A stretch of DNA of 64,000 nucleotides, from the NCBI GenBank assembly GCA_005938025.2, contig VCCI02000001.1, positions 1,612,001 through 1,676,000 on the forward strand, given 5' to 3'. The translations under genes were made by a program, and so were the position numbers. This document shows, in pieces, positions 6,424 to 15,599 of the stretch. Numbering within the stretch: position 1 is the stretch's first letter; every line of letters starts with the position of its first letter. The stretch comes from Inquilinus sp. KBS0705 (GTDB taxonomy: Bacteria > Bacteroidota > Bacteroidia > Sphingobacteriales > Sphingobacteriaceae). The notes beneath the pieces were generated by a model. It worked only from the letters and a program-made list of their open reading frames with translations. It searched no databases and was not told the origin of the DNA.

Positions 6424-8325
6424 ATGCCAGCTTTATTTGTTTTTTTATTTAAAGTAAACATTGCCCTGCTGCTATTTTGTGCGGGCTACTACCTGGTATT
6501 GCGCCACCTTACCTTTTACACGCTTAACCGCGTTTATTTGGTAACCGCAATTATATTTTCTACCCTGTACCCTAACATAGACCTGACCGGTTTTGCCCAA
6601 AAGCATGTGGCTATAGCCAAGCCTGTGCAAACGGTGGCTATATATTGGCAAGCACCCGCGCAAACACTTATAAAACCCTTAGCACATCCTAACTATTGGT
6701 ATTGGGCGAGTGTGGTTTTTTGGGCAGGTGCCGCTTTATTGGGTATAAGATTATTGGTGCAGCTATTTTCGCTGTATAAACTATACCGCGGTTCAAAGCC
6801 CGGCACTGTAAATAACCACCAGGTGAGGTTAATTAATGGCGAAGCCGCTCCTTTTTCGTTTTGGAGAAGTATTTATGTAAACCCGGCCAACCATACCCCT
6901 ACCGACCTTGAAGCTATTTTACAGCACGAACAGGTGCACGTGAATGGCTTGCACACTGTTGATATCTTGTTAGCCGAACTGAGCAGCATTTTTTACTGGT
7001 TTAACCCCGGTATATGGCTGATGAAAAAGGCCGTGCGCGAAAACATTGAATTTATAACCGACCGTAAAATACTGAACAAAGGTTTTGATACTAAAACATA
7101 CCAATACAGCCTGGTTAATGTGAGCTTTAACAGCAACACGCCCGGCATAGTTAATCACTTTAATATATCAACCATTAAAAAACGTATAATTATGATGAAC
7201 GCTAAAAGATCTTCGAGGTTTACCTTAACACGCTATGTGTTTGTGGTACCTGCAGTTGTTGCGCTGCTATTGGTTTTCACGCTTACCAAGGCCAGTGTAA
7301 CCAAACCTATCAACGTTAAATTAAACAGCATGGTAAAACCGGTAAGCGTGCAAATTACCAGGGCCATGCAACCTGTAACCGCCGCTATAAAAACAGCTGC
7401 TACCTCTTTTAAAACTGCAATTACCATACAACCCGATACTGTACCCGATAAGCCCGAAAAGTTAAAGATAGTTGCAGATATGAAAGTGGAGATAGATTCG
7501 GTAAGGAAAGCTAATATTAACAAAGCACGCGGTACGGTTACTATTACCACCAATAATAACCTGAACATAAACAGCATGGATTCGGCAAATTTTGTGGTGA
7601 ATGGCGTTAAAACAAAACCGTCGGACTTTAAAAACGTGAACCCGCAAAATATCGAAGCCATTAACATTGTATCTGCCGATGCGCTTGATGGTATACTGGG
7701 CCCGGATAGAGACCTTAGGTTTGATAACAATAACAAAGTTGTATTTGTAACTACCAAAGACTCTGAGGCCGGCAAAAAATTGCTTAAAAAATTAGGCACC
7801 AACAGGCAGCTAACCAACCTAAGGGTAATAAAAGATGGCGTGCCGCAAAGCATCAACGGTACCGATATAGCCATATTTGGCAAAGGCAGCGGCGGCAGCG
7901 CAAGCAGTATAAGCGGCACAGGCGTAGCCCGCAATAACGGCACGGTGACAGTGACAAATTATGCAAACCCTAAACTTTTCCGTACCGATAGTGGGCTTAG
8001 GTTTAAAAATGGTGTTGGACTACAACTCGATAAGAATATAACTGACAACACAGGCTTAGCACAGGTAGAAGTATTTGAACGCCCGGCTACCTTAAATAAA
8101 CTTAACAACCAGGTGCATTTTATAAACTCAAATGGCAATGTAAACCGCATATCAGATAAGTTGATCATTATCGATGGCAAAGAGGCAACCGAAAAGGAAT
8201 TAAAGAAAATATCAGCCTTTGATATCGACCGCATGGATATACAATCCAACAGCGATACCATCAAAAAATACGGCGATAAGGCTAAATATGGTGTGGTTTA
8301 CATTTACACTAAAAAAGGCAAGTAA
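6424..8325 (+). CDS. M56-family (BlaR1-like) membrane metallopeptidase with plug-like C-terminal domains
   Basis: This 633-residue sensor-protease is the partner of the BlaI-type repressor. Membrane helices are visible near 8-27, 36-54, 93-117 and 271-289. The zinc motif HEQVH is at 168-172 and a downstream Glu at 207 (VREN) may be the third ligand, in the cytoplasmic loop. The extracytoplasmic part lacks a penicillin-binding transpeptidase domain. Instead it carries segments resembling TonB-receptor plug repeats (about 390-460 and 580-633, ending in YGVVYIYTKKGK). This type is common in Bacteroidota; the stimulus is unknown. Confidence 0.9.
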   Translation: MPALFVFLFKVNIALLLFCAGYYLVLRHLTFYTLNRVYLVTAIIFSTLYPNIDLTGFAQKHVAIAKPVQTVAIYWQAPAQTLIKPLAHPNYWYWASVVFWAGAALLGIRLLVQLFSLYKLYRGSKPGTVNNHQVRLINGEAAPFSFWRSIYVNPANHTPTDLEAILQHEQVHVNGLHTVDILLAELSSIFYWFNPGIWLMKKAVRENIEFITDRKILNKGFDTKTYQYSLVNVSFNSNTPGIVNHFNISTIKKRIIMMNAKRSSRFTLTRYVFVVPAVVALLLVFTLTKASVTKPINVKLNSMVKPVSVQITRAMQPVTAAIKTAATSFKTAITIQPDTVPDKPEKLKIVADMKVEIDSVRKANINKARGTVTITTNNNLNINSMDSANFVVNGVKTKPSDFKNVNPQNIEAINIVSADALDGILGPDRDLRFDNNNKVVFVTTKDSEAGKKLLKKLGTNRQLTNLRVIKDGVPQSINGTDIAIFGKGSGGSASSISGTGVARNNGTVTVTNYANPKLFRTDSGLRFKNGVGLQLDKNITDNTGLAQVEVFERPATLNKLNNQVHFINSNGNVNRISDKLIIIDGKEATEKELKKISAFDIDRMDIQSNSDTIKKYGDKAKYGVVYIYTKKGK

Positions 8326-8371
8326 GGCTTTTCAGATCAGTTAATAGTTTCAATCTAACCTAAGTTAGGGC

Positions 8372-8401
8372 AAGGTTGGTCGGGGGCACCCGGTCGGCCT
8401 T
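8372..8401. terminator. Hairpin between convergent genes (possible bidirectional terminator)
   Basis: AAGGTTGGTCGGG pairs with CCCGGTCGGCCTT (several G-T wobbles) around a 4-base loop, between the M56 gene and topoisomerase IB. A strong T-run is missing, so it could also be a repeat element. Confidence 0.45.
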
Positions 8402-8426
8402 AGCTTGTTTTAAAGGGCTGTAGCAA

Positions 8427-9512
8427 TTAACTTGCTTTTTCCAGTTTCTCATTTTCTAATAAATTTAATAATGCCCTTTCGGCTATATTAAGCTCAGCAG
8501 CTTTAATATCCTTATCCTCGTTTAGCTCGTTAATGTATTTAAAAATGGTGCCCTCTTCGTAGCTTTTTATTACCGTTGGGTGCACGTAATATTTTTTACA
8601 AACAGTGCGGGTGTTCCCCAGGTTTATAGCTACTTCATCTAACACGCTCACAATTTTTCTGCGGCATTCGGTAATATTATTAAACTCACCGGCTTCTTTA
8701 AAGGCATACAGCGCACTTACACTACCTGCCCAGGTGCGGAAATCTTTGGCAGTAAAATCTTCGCCGGTAATATTTTTTAAGTAAGTATTGATATCGCCTG
8801 ACCCTATAGTGCAATGCTCCCCGTTTTGGTTGTAATACTGAAAAAGCTCTTTACCCGGTATATCGCGGCACTGCTTAACCAGCCGCGCCAGTTTTTTACT
8901 TTGCAGGGCTATTTTATGCATCACGCCTTTTTTGCCTTTAAACTCAAATTTTAGCGTCGTCCCGTCAATTTTTACGTGCCTGTCCATTAAAGTTGTTAAG
9001 CCAAACGATCCATACAGCTTTTTATAGGATTCGTTACCTACCCGTATGCTGGTGAGTTCCATTAGCCTAACCACAAGGGCCACCACTTTCTCGTAATCTA
9101 AATTATGGCGGGCAAGGTCTTTATCTACCTGCTGGCGTATAGCAGGCAAATGCGCCGCAAAGGTTTGCAGGCGGTGATACTTTGATTGATTGCGAATTTG
9201 GTTCCAGTAAGGGTGATAACGGTATTGCTTGCGCCCGGCAGCATCGGTACCGGTAAATTGTAAATGGCCGTTATCATACGGCGATATCCACACATTGGTG
9301 TACGCTGGCGGTATAACTAAGCTGTTAAACCGTTTAATAAGTTCTTTATCCTTAACTAAATTACCTTCGGTATCATAGTAACTCCAGCCTTTACCCGATC
9401 TTTTACGCGTATAACCGGGCGTAGAATCTGATACGTAGCGCAGACCTACAGCTTTTGCAGTTATCTTAGGGTCGCGGCCAATTTTTTCGAGTTTTTTTAG
9501 GAGTCGGTTCAT
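8427..9512 (-). CDS. DNA topoisomerase IB, poxvirus type
   Basis: This 361-residue type IB topoisomerase nicks and rejoins one DNA strand through a 3'-phosphotyrosine and relaxes supercoils. Catalytic candidates are Arg157 (SIRVGNE), a Lys in FKGKKG (191-196), Arg259 (KDFRTW) and the nucleophile Tyr309 (KKYYVHP). The poxvirus catalytic His position is Asn300, as in other bacterial members. The N-terminal DNA-clamp domain covers about residues 20-100. The gene has its own 114-bp upstream gap, which holds a palindromic repeat. Confidence 0.95.
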   Translation of the reverse strand: MNRLLKKLEKIGRDPKITAKAVGLRYVSDSTPGYTRKRSGKGWSYYDTEGNLVKDKELIKRFNSLVIPPAYTNVWISPYDNGHLQFTGTDAAGRKQYRYHPYWNQIRNQSKYHRLQTFAAHLPAIRQQVDKDLARHNLDYEKVVALVVRLMELTSIRVGNESYKKLYGSFGLTTLMDRHVKIDGTTLKFEFKGKKGVMHKIALQSKKLARLVKQCRDIPGKELFQYYNQNGEHCTIGSGDINTYLKNITGEDFTAKDFRTWAGSVSALYAFKEAGEFNNITECRRKIVSVLDEVAINLGNTRTVCKKYYVHPTVIKSYEEGTIFKYINELNEDKDIKAAELNIAERALLNLLENEKLEKAS

Positions 9513-9554
9513 TTGATTTGAACAACATTAAATTAACTCAAAGGTTTTATCCTA

Positions 9555-9636
9555 AGTATAAAGTCTTTAGCCCGAAGTCTTAAGTCGGATAGTGGCAGCC
9601 CCGGACTTTAGACTTTATACTTCGGACTAAAGACTT
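9555..9636. repeat. Imperfect inverted repeat between topoisomerase IB and threonine aldolase
   Basis: AAGTCTTTAGCCCGAAGTC (9561-9579) pairs with GACTTTATACTTCGGACTAAAGACTT (9611-9636) as an imperfect inverted repeat. The right arm includes the last codons and TAG stop (9627-9629) of the threonine aldolase gene. It may act as its terminator. Confidence 0.6.
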
Positions 9637-10640
9637 TTAAGCGTTGCCACAACGTACTCCACCTGATCGGAGTGTACATCCAAATGCGTTACAAAACGGA
9701 TTCGGTTGGGGCCGGTATCGCTGGCTTTAATGCCTTTATCGGCTAATTTGTGTAATACTGCGGCAGTAGGTTCAATGGTGTCAAATAAAACAATATTGGT
9801 TTCAACAGGCATAACACTGCTTACCCAGTTGCATTTGCCTAATTCTTCGCCTAATATAGCGGCATGGGCATGGTCTACTTTCAAACGTTCAACATGGTGG
9901 TCGAGCGCGTAAATGCCTGCCGCAGCCAAAAAGCCTGCCTGGCGCATACCGCCGCCAAATACTTTGCGTAAACGGCGAGCCTTTTTAATGGTGGCTTTAT
10001 CGCCCAGTAAAACCGAGCCGACGGGTGCACCCAAGCCTTTCGACAGGCAAACCGATATACCATTAAAGTATTTGCCATACTCTTTGGCGCTATCGCCGGT
10101 GTGGGCAAGGGCGTTAAAAATGCGGGCACCATCTAAATGTAATATCAGATCTTTATCGTGGCATAGCTGGGCTATGGGTTTTATTTGGTTAATAGTGTAA
10201 CAAGCCCCGCCGCCTTTGTTCACCGTATTTTCCAGCACTACTAAGCTGGTATGGGGGTAGTGTATATTTTCGGCGTTTATTTCCGGCTCTATCATTTCGG
10301 GGGTAAGTATGCCCCGGTAACCATTAAGCAAGCGGGTAGATACGCCCGAATTAAAGGCAATTCCCCCACCCTCGTAACGGTATACATGCGCGGTTTGGTC
10401 GGCAATCAGTTCATCAAGTGGCTGGGTAAAGCATTTAATGGCTATCTGGTTGGTCATGGTGCCTGATGGGCAGAATATCCCGGCCTCCATGCCGAATATA
10501 TCAGCCGTTTTTTGTTCCAGTGCGTTAACGGTTTCGTCTTCGCCAAAAACATCATCGCCTACTTTGGCACTCCACATGGCCTCCAGCATGCCGGGGGTAG
10601 GTTTGGTTACGGTATCGCTGCGCAGGTCAACAGTTATCAT
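9627..10640 (-). CDS. ltaE: Low-specificity L-threonine aldolase
   Basis: This 337-residue fold-type I PLP enzyme cleaves L-threonine or L-allo-threonine to glycine and acetaldehyde. The start MITVDLRSDTVTKPT is the family signature. His84 stacks on PLP, Asp170 (HLDGAR) binds the pyridine nitrogen, and Lys201 (SKGLGAPVGS) is the Schiff-base lysine. The length matches the family. The ATG is 40 bp from a divergent exported-protein gene. The stop codon lies within an inverted repeat that continues downstream. Confidence 0.95.
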   Translation of the reverse strand: MITVDLRSDTVTKPTPGMLEAMWSAKVGDDVFGEDETVNALEQKTADIFGMEAGIFCPSGTMTNQIAIKCFTQPLDELIADQTAHVYRYEGGGIAFNSGVSTRLLNGYRGILTPEMIEPEINAENIHYPHTSLVVLENTVNKGGGACYTINQIKPIAQLCHDKDLILHLDGARIFNALAHTGDSAKEYGKYFNGISVCLSKGLGAPVGSVLLGDKATIKKARRLRKVFGGGMRQAGFLAAAGIYALDHHVERLKVDHAHAAILGEELGKCNWVSSVMPVETNIVLFDTIEPTAAVLHKLADKGIKASDTGPNRIRFVTHLDVHSDQVEYVVATLKSL

Positions 10641-10680
10641 ATATTAAATAAGTAAAAAATGCGTTATTTGTATTTTAATT

Positions 10681-11361
10681 ATGCGCCCAATTTTAATCAT
10701 TTTATTTTTTATGCTGACGTTTGTATCGGCAAAATCGCAAAAATGGCAACCCGGCTATTTTACCGATGTTAAAGGTGTTAAAACAACCGGCTTTATACAC
10801 CCCAATCCCGGCGGTAGTGGCCCTATTAAAAACGAGGGCTTTATTGAGTTTAAAGAAGACGAAAAAGCAAAACCCTATGCATTAAGCACCAGCGACCTGC
10901 AATCTTTTGTGGTTGGTAAAGACAGCTTTGTAGTAGCACACGCCCCCGGTAACGAAACCTGGGCCAAAAAGGACCTTGACTTTGTGCGCGTGGTGGTTAA
11001 CCAGGATGTAAAAATATATGCCACCCGTGGCGCAGGCAGTGGTGGTGGCAGCGGTATACACGTATCGCCGGGTGTAGGCTTAAGCACCGGCGGTGGCTAC
11101 GGTACCGGCTTTGGCGGTGGCTTGGGTATATCTTTCGGCGGTGGCGGCAATGGTGGTAAAAAAGCTAAAATGAGCTATTATTACGGCAGCAGCACCGCCA
11201 GCATGCAGCACCTTACCAACGAGAATTTTATTGAAGTAATGGCCGATGTGATGGGAGACGAACCCGAGGTGGTTGACCATATACGAGCCGGAAAATACAA
11301 TATAAACAGCATGGATAAGTTGGTGGCCTATTTTAATAAAGTGCAGGCCTTGCGTAAATAG
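10681..11361 (+). CDS. Exported Gly-rich protein of unknown function
   Basis: The 226-residue product has a signal peptide (hydrophobic 4-16, cleavage probably near SAKSQ). Next comes a globular segment starting WQPGYFTDVKGVKTTGFI, and then a Gly-rich stretch (about 118-162) with many GGG runs. A C-terminal helical region ends in ALRK. The N-terminal block resembles that of other Bacteroidota exported proteins of unknown role. No catalytic motif was recognised. The Gly-rich segment may be a flexible linker. Confidence 0.75.
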   Translation: MRPILIILFFMLTFVSAKSQKWQPGYFTDVKGVKTTGFIHPNPGGSGPIKNEGFIEFKEDEKAKPYALSTSDLQSFVVGKDSFVVAHAPGNETWAKKDLDFVRVVVNQDVKIYATRGAGSGGGSGIHVSPGVGLSTGGGYGTGFGGGLGISFGGGGNGGKKAKMSYYYGSSTASMQHLTNENFIEVMADVMGDEPEVVDHIRAGKYNINSMDKLVAYFNKVQALRK

Positions 11362-11424
11362 CAGTAAATATTTGTTATTGATATTTCTTTTGATCCATTT
11401 GCTTAACCTTCCAGTAATAAACCT

Positions 11425-11937
11425 GTGCTTGTGACGACCAAAAGATTAATAGCCCCTTTGATTTTCATGACGATAAGCATTGCGATATTTGCAGTTGCAC
11501 TAATAATGCCCTGTTTTGATACACGGGCTGAAGACGGGGACACTGGTCAAGGCTTACTTTGTTTAATATCAGGTGCCTTCGGCTTTTTTTCTTCGTTCAC
11601 TGGATTTATTTGGGTTGCTAATCCGGCACTTTTATTTTCATGGATCTATATTCGCAAAGACTCATGGTTGTCGTTATCTGCAAGTAGCATTGCTTTGTTT
11701 ATAGGACTATTATTTCTAAAATGTACCGAAATGACAGTCAACGAAGGGGGCGGCACTTCTTATATCACTGGTTATCGAATCGGTTACTGGATATGGCTAA
11801 GCAGCATGATGATCATGGTTATAGGCAATGTATATTCCTACTTGTTTATCAAGCCTATTCCAAGACAAGAAAAATTCGACATGGAGAAAGCTATTAAAGA
11901 ATATAATCAACGCGAAGCCGGTCAAACTAAAGTTTAG
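11425..11937 (+). CDS. Small four-helix membrane protein, unknown
   Basis: This is a 170-residue hydrophobic protein with helices near 9-28, 44-70, 75-95 and 120-145, and a charged C-terminal tail (RQEKFDMEKAIKEYNQ). It starts at GTG 11425 or GTG 11431; no ATG is available before the first helix. It is more AT-rich than its neighbours. No family was recognised. It could form a transcription unit with the permease gene 102 bp downstream. Confidence 0.6.
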   Translation: MLVTTKRLIAPLIFMTISIAIFAVALIMPCFDTRAEDGDTGQGLLCLISGAFGFFSSFTGFIWVANPALLFSWIYIRKDSWLSLSASSIALFIGLLFLKCTEMTVNEGGGTSYITGYRIGYWIWLSSMMIMVIGNVYSYLFIKPIPRQEKFDMEKAIKEYNQREAGQTKV

Positions 11938-12039
11938 CATTAATGGCTGGTAACTTGGCACTGGCGGAAAAACACCAATTACTTTTTTAAAACTTTTAGC
12001 TATGCCGTCTGTCCTGTTATACAGTAACAGCTGATTGCT

Positions 12040-13122
12040 ATGGCCGAAAAAGACCCCGTAAAAGATACCCCTACCGAAAAAGAACTCACCTTTATAGAAA
12101 AAGTATGGCATACAGTTGCCATTGTGGCGCTGTTGGTAGTTGCCATACTAATTGCCCGTGTTGCTTTTAATGTGCTATTGATGGTACTTGCCGGCTCGCT
12201 TATAGCGGTTTACTTTCATGGCTTAGGCGATATTATTGAACGCCGCACCAAATGGAGCCGCAGGCTATGCATGGTTATTTCTGTAGCCGGGTCTTTTGTA
12301 ATTTTAGGTATGCTGCTGTGGTTTATGGGCACCAAAATACAAAGCCAGGTGGCGGTGTTAAGCGAAAGCCTGCCCAACACTATAAATACCGCCAAAGCAA
12401 AACTGGCCGAAACGCCCATAGGCCAAAAAGTATTAGACTATTTTGCCGGCGACAATACCGAAACAATGATGGTTACCGCTCAAAAATTTTTTAGCACCAG
12501 TTTTGGGGTATTGGGCAACATCTATCTGATATTATTTTTAGGAATATTTTTTACGGCAAGCCCCTCGCTGTATAAGGATGGAATAGTAAAGCTTTTCCCC
12601 AACCGAAACAAGCCGCTGGCTAAACAAGTAATAGACCGCACCAGCCTGTCGCTTAAAGGCTGGCTTAAGGGAATGATGCTATCGATGGTTTTGATCACCT
12701 TTATGATATCTACCGGGCTAAGCATTATTGGCATACCTGTAGCCTTGGTGTTAGGTCTTTTAACAGGCCTTTTAAAGCTTATACCCAACTTTGGCTCGCT
12801 GGTGGCAATGATACCCGGCGTCCTGCTGGCCTTAACCATAGGGCCTAATACAGCTATTATAACCGCCTTGCTTTACATGCTATCGCAAACAATAGTAAGC
12901 AATATTGTAACACCACTTATTCAAAAAAAGATGATAGATATACCGCCGGCCCTAACCATCATCAGCCAGGTAATTATGGGTACCGTATCGGGTGTGCTGG
13001 GCATTATATTAGCGGTGCCATTGCTGGCCATCATTATTATATTGGTGGATGAGCTGTATGTAAAAAAGATAAATCCTGATAGCGCGCCGCTGGCACATAA
13101 ACGGGTTTTAGATAGCGATTAA
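12040..13122 (+). CDS. AI-2E/PerM-family permease
   Basis: This 360-residue inner-membrane protein of the AI-2E transporter (UPF0118, PerM/YdiK) family has about eight helices. Seen are paired helices at 25-55 and 65-88, a soluble region with SLKGWLKGM, and the conserved GLLTGLLKLIPNFGSLVAMIPG block (about 225-246) before the final helices. Members export autoinducer-2 or act as Na+/H+ antiporters; the substrate cannot be read from sequence. It ends 7 bp before a convergent gene. Confidence 0.9.
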   Translation: MAEKDPVKDTPTEKELTFIEKVWHTVAIVALLVVAILIARVAFNVLLMVLAGSLIAVYFHGLGDIIERRTKWSRRLCMVISVAGSFVILGMLLWFMGTKIQSQVAVLSESLPNTINTAKAKLAETPIGQKVLDYFAGDNTETMMVTAQKFFSTSFGVLGNIYLILFLGIFFTASPSLYKDGIVKLFPNRNKPLAKQVIDRTSLSLKGWLKGMMLSMVLITFMISTGLSIIGIPVALVLGLLTGLLKLIPNFGSLVAMIPGVLLALTIGPNTAIITALLYMLSQTIVSNIVTPLIQKKMIDIPPALTIISQVIMGTVSGVLGIILAVPLLAIIIILVDELYVKKINPDSAPLAHKRVLDSD

Positions 13123-13129
13123 TGGGGTG

Positions 13130-15502
13130 TTATTTAACAGTGTAGTGGTATACCTGCCTGCCAATATTGCCTTTATCGTCCATCCCCTCTACCACCACGC
13201 GATAATTACCTTTACCGGCGTTATAATAAGTAAAAGATGCATTGCCCTTATCATCAGTAAGCAGGTCAGGCTTCCAGTAAATGGTTGAGCGTATATCCAC
13301 AGGATTATCCTGTGGGTGCTCATATTTGGGAGAGTAAAACTCCCGGGCCCTGTAAAAGCCACTTACGGTGATGGGTAAAATACCAGTGGAGGTGATGTAA
13401 CGTGGATTCACTCCGTATTTTATAGTGAATATAATGGCAGGCGCAAGTGGATTCCTTATAATATCAACACTCTCTACCTGATCGGGGTTGATTGAATTTA
13501 TATTAAACCCTAACTCCATTTCTATATCATTGACAATAATTTTGACTTTTACCCCAGGCAAACCTGGTTGAGTTAATTCCGGAATATACAGGTTAGGTTC
13601 ACGAGTTGGTACAAGCCTCATTCCTCGTAATAAAGGCATTAATTTAAAAATTAACAGCCCGTTTTCACCTATCTCTTCCGCGGGTATAGTTTGATCGGCG
13701 GGACCATATCTGCTGGTTACTTTTGGGGTGTACCTTTTGCTGCTTTTTATAGTTACTTCTTTAAGCACGCGCCCTTTTAAGTGGCCAAGTGCGCTTAGCT
13801 GTTTGTTGTTATTTTGCGCATAGGTTTGTACTAAAACATTTGCCGTGGTATCCTGCAGTATAAGTGGGTTAATAGCAGGCATGCCTTCATCTTTGTTATA
13901 ACTTAGCTTGGTACCGTTTTTGCCTTTACTGCTAACCGCTTGCAGTATAAATTTAGCCGTATCGGTAAATATCAGGTTGGTAAATTTAAAGTCGCCTTTG
14001 TTGTTTGTTGTCTCGCTTAACATGCCGCCTTTTTGGGGTATAAGGGATATAGTGCCTTTATCAAGTGGTTTATCATATAAGTTGCGTGCGTTTCCGTTTA
14101 CTTGCAAAGCTTTTTCGGGCTGGTAAGCTATTGCAGCGGGTTCATTGTTCAAGATTTGTTTCCATTCAAATCTCCTGTAACCGTGGGTAAGCATCACCAG
14201 GTCCAGGTCATGTTTAACAAGCTCTGTAGCGTTAGTAAAATAATAATTAGGTTGCTCAATGTAGCCTTTCAAGTCAGCTGTGAGCAATAACTCCGTTAAA
14301 ATAGTATGCTCGCTGCTTTTGTTTACGGGTATCTTATCTTCATCCATAACCGATACCGAAAAGCTGCCCTTTGCCGGTAGCCCTGCGCGGGTAGTAGCGT
14401 TTAAATTAATATCTATCTTTTCCTGCGGATTGTAAACTAACTTATCGCTGTTAACTTTTAGACTTAACTGGTCGTATTTCTGCACAAATATCAACCGCTC
14501 GCCCAATGGCTCGTTATCAGCCGAAAACAGCGTGATGGTTGCTATACCAGTATTTAAGCGCCTTTTCATGATGTAAAGGTTTGTAACAGCGCTATCCAAA
14601 CTGTATTTAACTGATGTAGCTTTGCCACCGGAGTATATTACAAGTGTATAGTCTTTATTGCGATTAGCGGCTAAATAAGCAGCGTTGGCCTTTATGCTTA
14701 CCGTTGCCTGCGCTATCGAATCGTTGTTTACAGATAGCACCAATCCGCTTGATTGTATAGCAGGCATATCAACCAGGCTATGCTGCCCATTGGCGTAAGT
14801 TAAAATAGCGCGGTAGGTTTTATGTTCGGCGGGGGTAAAATAAAAGCCGCCCATGCCTAAGTGCGACGATGTAAATTTGGCCACCTGCCTGTTATCATCA
14901 TCGGTTATTACACCCTTTACATCCAACCCCAAACCATTGCCGCCAATTGCCTTAAAAGCTACAAAAGAGTTAACGCCAGCCACTAAATTACCACCTTCGG
15001 GAAAGAAAGTGATATCGGCTTGTCCTGCCCGCTGCATATTGCTGTTTGGTATCGTCCGGTTTCCTCCTATGGGTATAATTCGCTCAAAAAAGGTCGGGTC
15101 AGCATCATTACGCATCCACTGGGTATAGGCCCTTATGCGGTAGTTACCCATATATACGGTGTCAGGTAAATCAAAATCACCCCAGGCTACGCCATTGATC
15201 AGCTGTAGTTTTATCGACTTATCTATTTTATTAAGCGGATTTATAAGATCGACATGCAGCACCCCGCTTATTGTAGACGGTTGGTGACGTTCGCCCATGG
15301 TAACATAGGCTTTAAAGTATATGGTATCGCTGGCTGCATAATAAGGTTTATCAAAATGCAGATATGCTTTTTCCGTTGCAGGCAGGTTAAGCAGTGCCTT
15401 AAATATGGGGGTGTTTGCTTTTATAGCTGAGGTATCTGATTGCGCAATAGCAATAGTTATGGGTAATAACCAAACAAATAACAATAAGGATTTTTTGCGC
15501 AT
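13130..15502 (-). CDS. Large exported protein with macroglobulin-like (MG2) and plug-like domains
   Basis: This 790-residue protein has a type I signal peptide (1-20). The N-terminal part (about 38-145, starting EKAYLHFDKPYYAASDTIYFKAY) resembles the MG2 domain of bacterial alpha-2-macroglobulin-type proteins. The middle has further beta-sandwich segments and a carboxypeptidase-regulatory-like domain near 470-520. Around 590-690 a plug-like segment ends in VESVDIIRNPLAPAIIFTIKYG. The C-terminus is again beta-rich. Homologues are abundant in Bacteroidota, probably in the cell envelope, without a proven function. No thioester motif was seen. Confidence 0.8.
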   Translation of the reverse strand: MRKKSLLLFVWLLPITIAIAQSDTSAIKANTPIFKALLNLPATEKAYLHFDKPYYAASDTIYFKAYVTMGERHQPSTISGVLHVDLINPLNKIDKSIKLQLINGVAWGDFDLPDTVYMGNYRIRAYTQWMRNDADPTFFERIIPIGGNRTIPNSNMQRAGQADITFFPEGGNLVAGVNSFVAFKAIGGNGLGLDVKGVITDDDNRQVAKFTSSHLGMGGFYFTPAEHKTYRAILTYANGQHSLVDMPAIQSSGLVLSVNNDSIAQATVSIKANAAYLAANRNKDYTLVIYSGGKATSVKYSLDSAVTNLYIMKRRLNTGIATITLFSADNEPLGERLIFVQKYDQLSLKVNSDKLVYNPQEKIDINLNATTRAGLPAKGSFSVSVMDEDKIPVNKSSEHTILTELLLTADLKGYIEQPNYYFTNATELVKHDLDLVMLTHGYRRFEWKQILNNEPAAIAYQPEKALQVNGNARNLYDKPLDKGTISLIPQKGGMLSETTNNKGDFKFTNLIFTDTAKFILQAVSSKGKNGTKLSYNKDEGMPAINPLILQDTTANVLVQTYAQNNNKQLSALGHLKGRVLKEVTIKSSKRYTPKVTSRYGPADQTIPAEEIGENGLLIFKLMPLLRGMRLVPTREPNLYIPELTQPGLPGVKVKIIVNDIEMELGFNINSINPDQVESVDIIRNPLAPAIIFTIKYGVNPRYITSTGILPITVSGFYRAREFYSPKYEHPQDNPVDIRSTIYWKPDLLTDDKGNASFTYYNAGKGNYRVVVEGMDDKGNIGRQVYHYTVK

Positions 15503-15553
15503 AAAGCGGCCGGTTATAATTGTTGTATAAATATACCAATAACCACAAATAAA

Positions 15554-15579
15554 AAAAGCCTGTCGGGCGACAGGCTTTT
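15554..15579 (-). terminator. Rho-independent terminator of icd
   Basis: The 12-bp arms AAAAGCCTGTCG/CGACAGGCTTTT around GG are followed on the minus strand by an A/T-rich tract (TTTTTTT). It lies 21 bp beyond the icd stop codon. Confidence 0.85.
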
Positions 15580-15599
15580 ACTTTATACTTTCGACTTAA

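Noticed and set aside
7233..7943. Minus-strand ORF of 236 codons within the M56 gene
   Set aside because: It is a shadow of the long plus-strand gene; hydrophobic composition results from the antisense frame.
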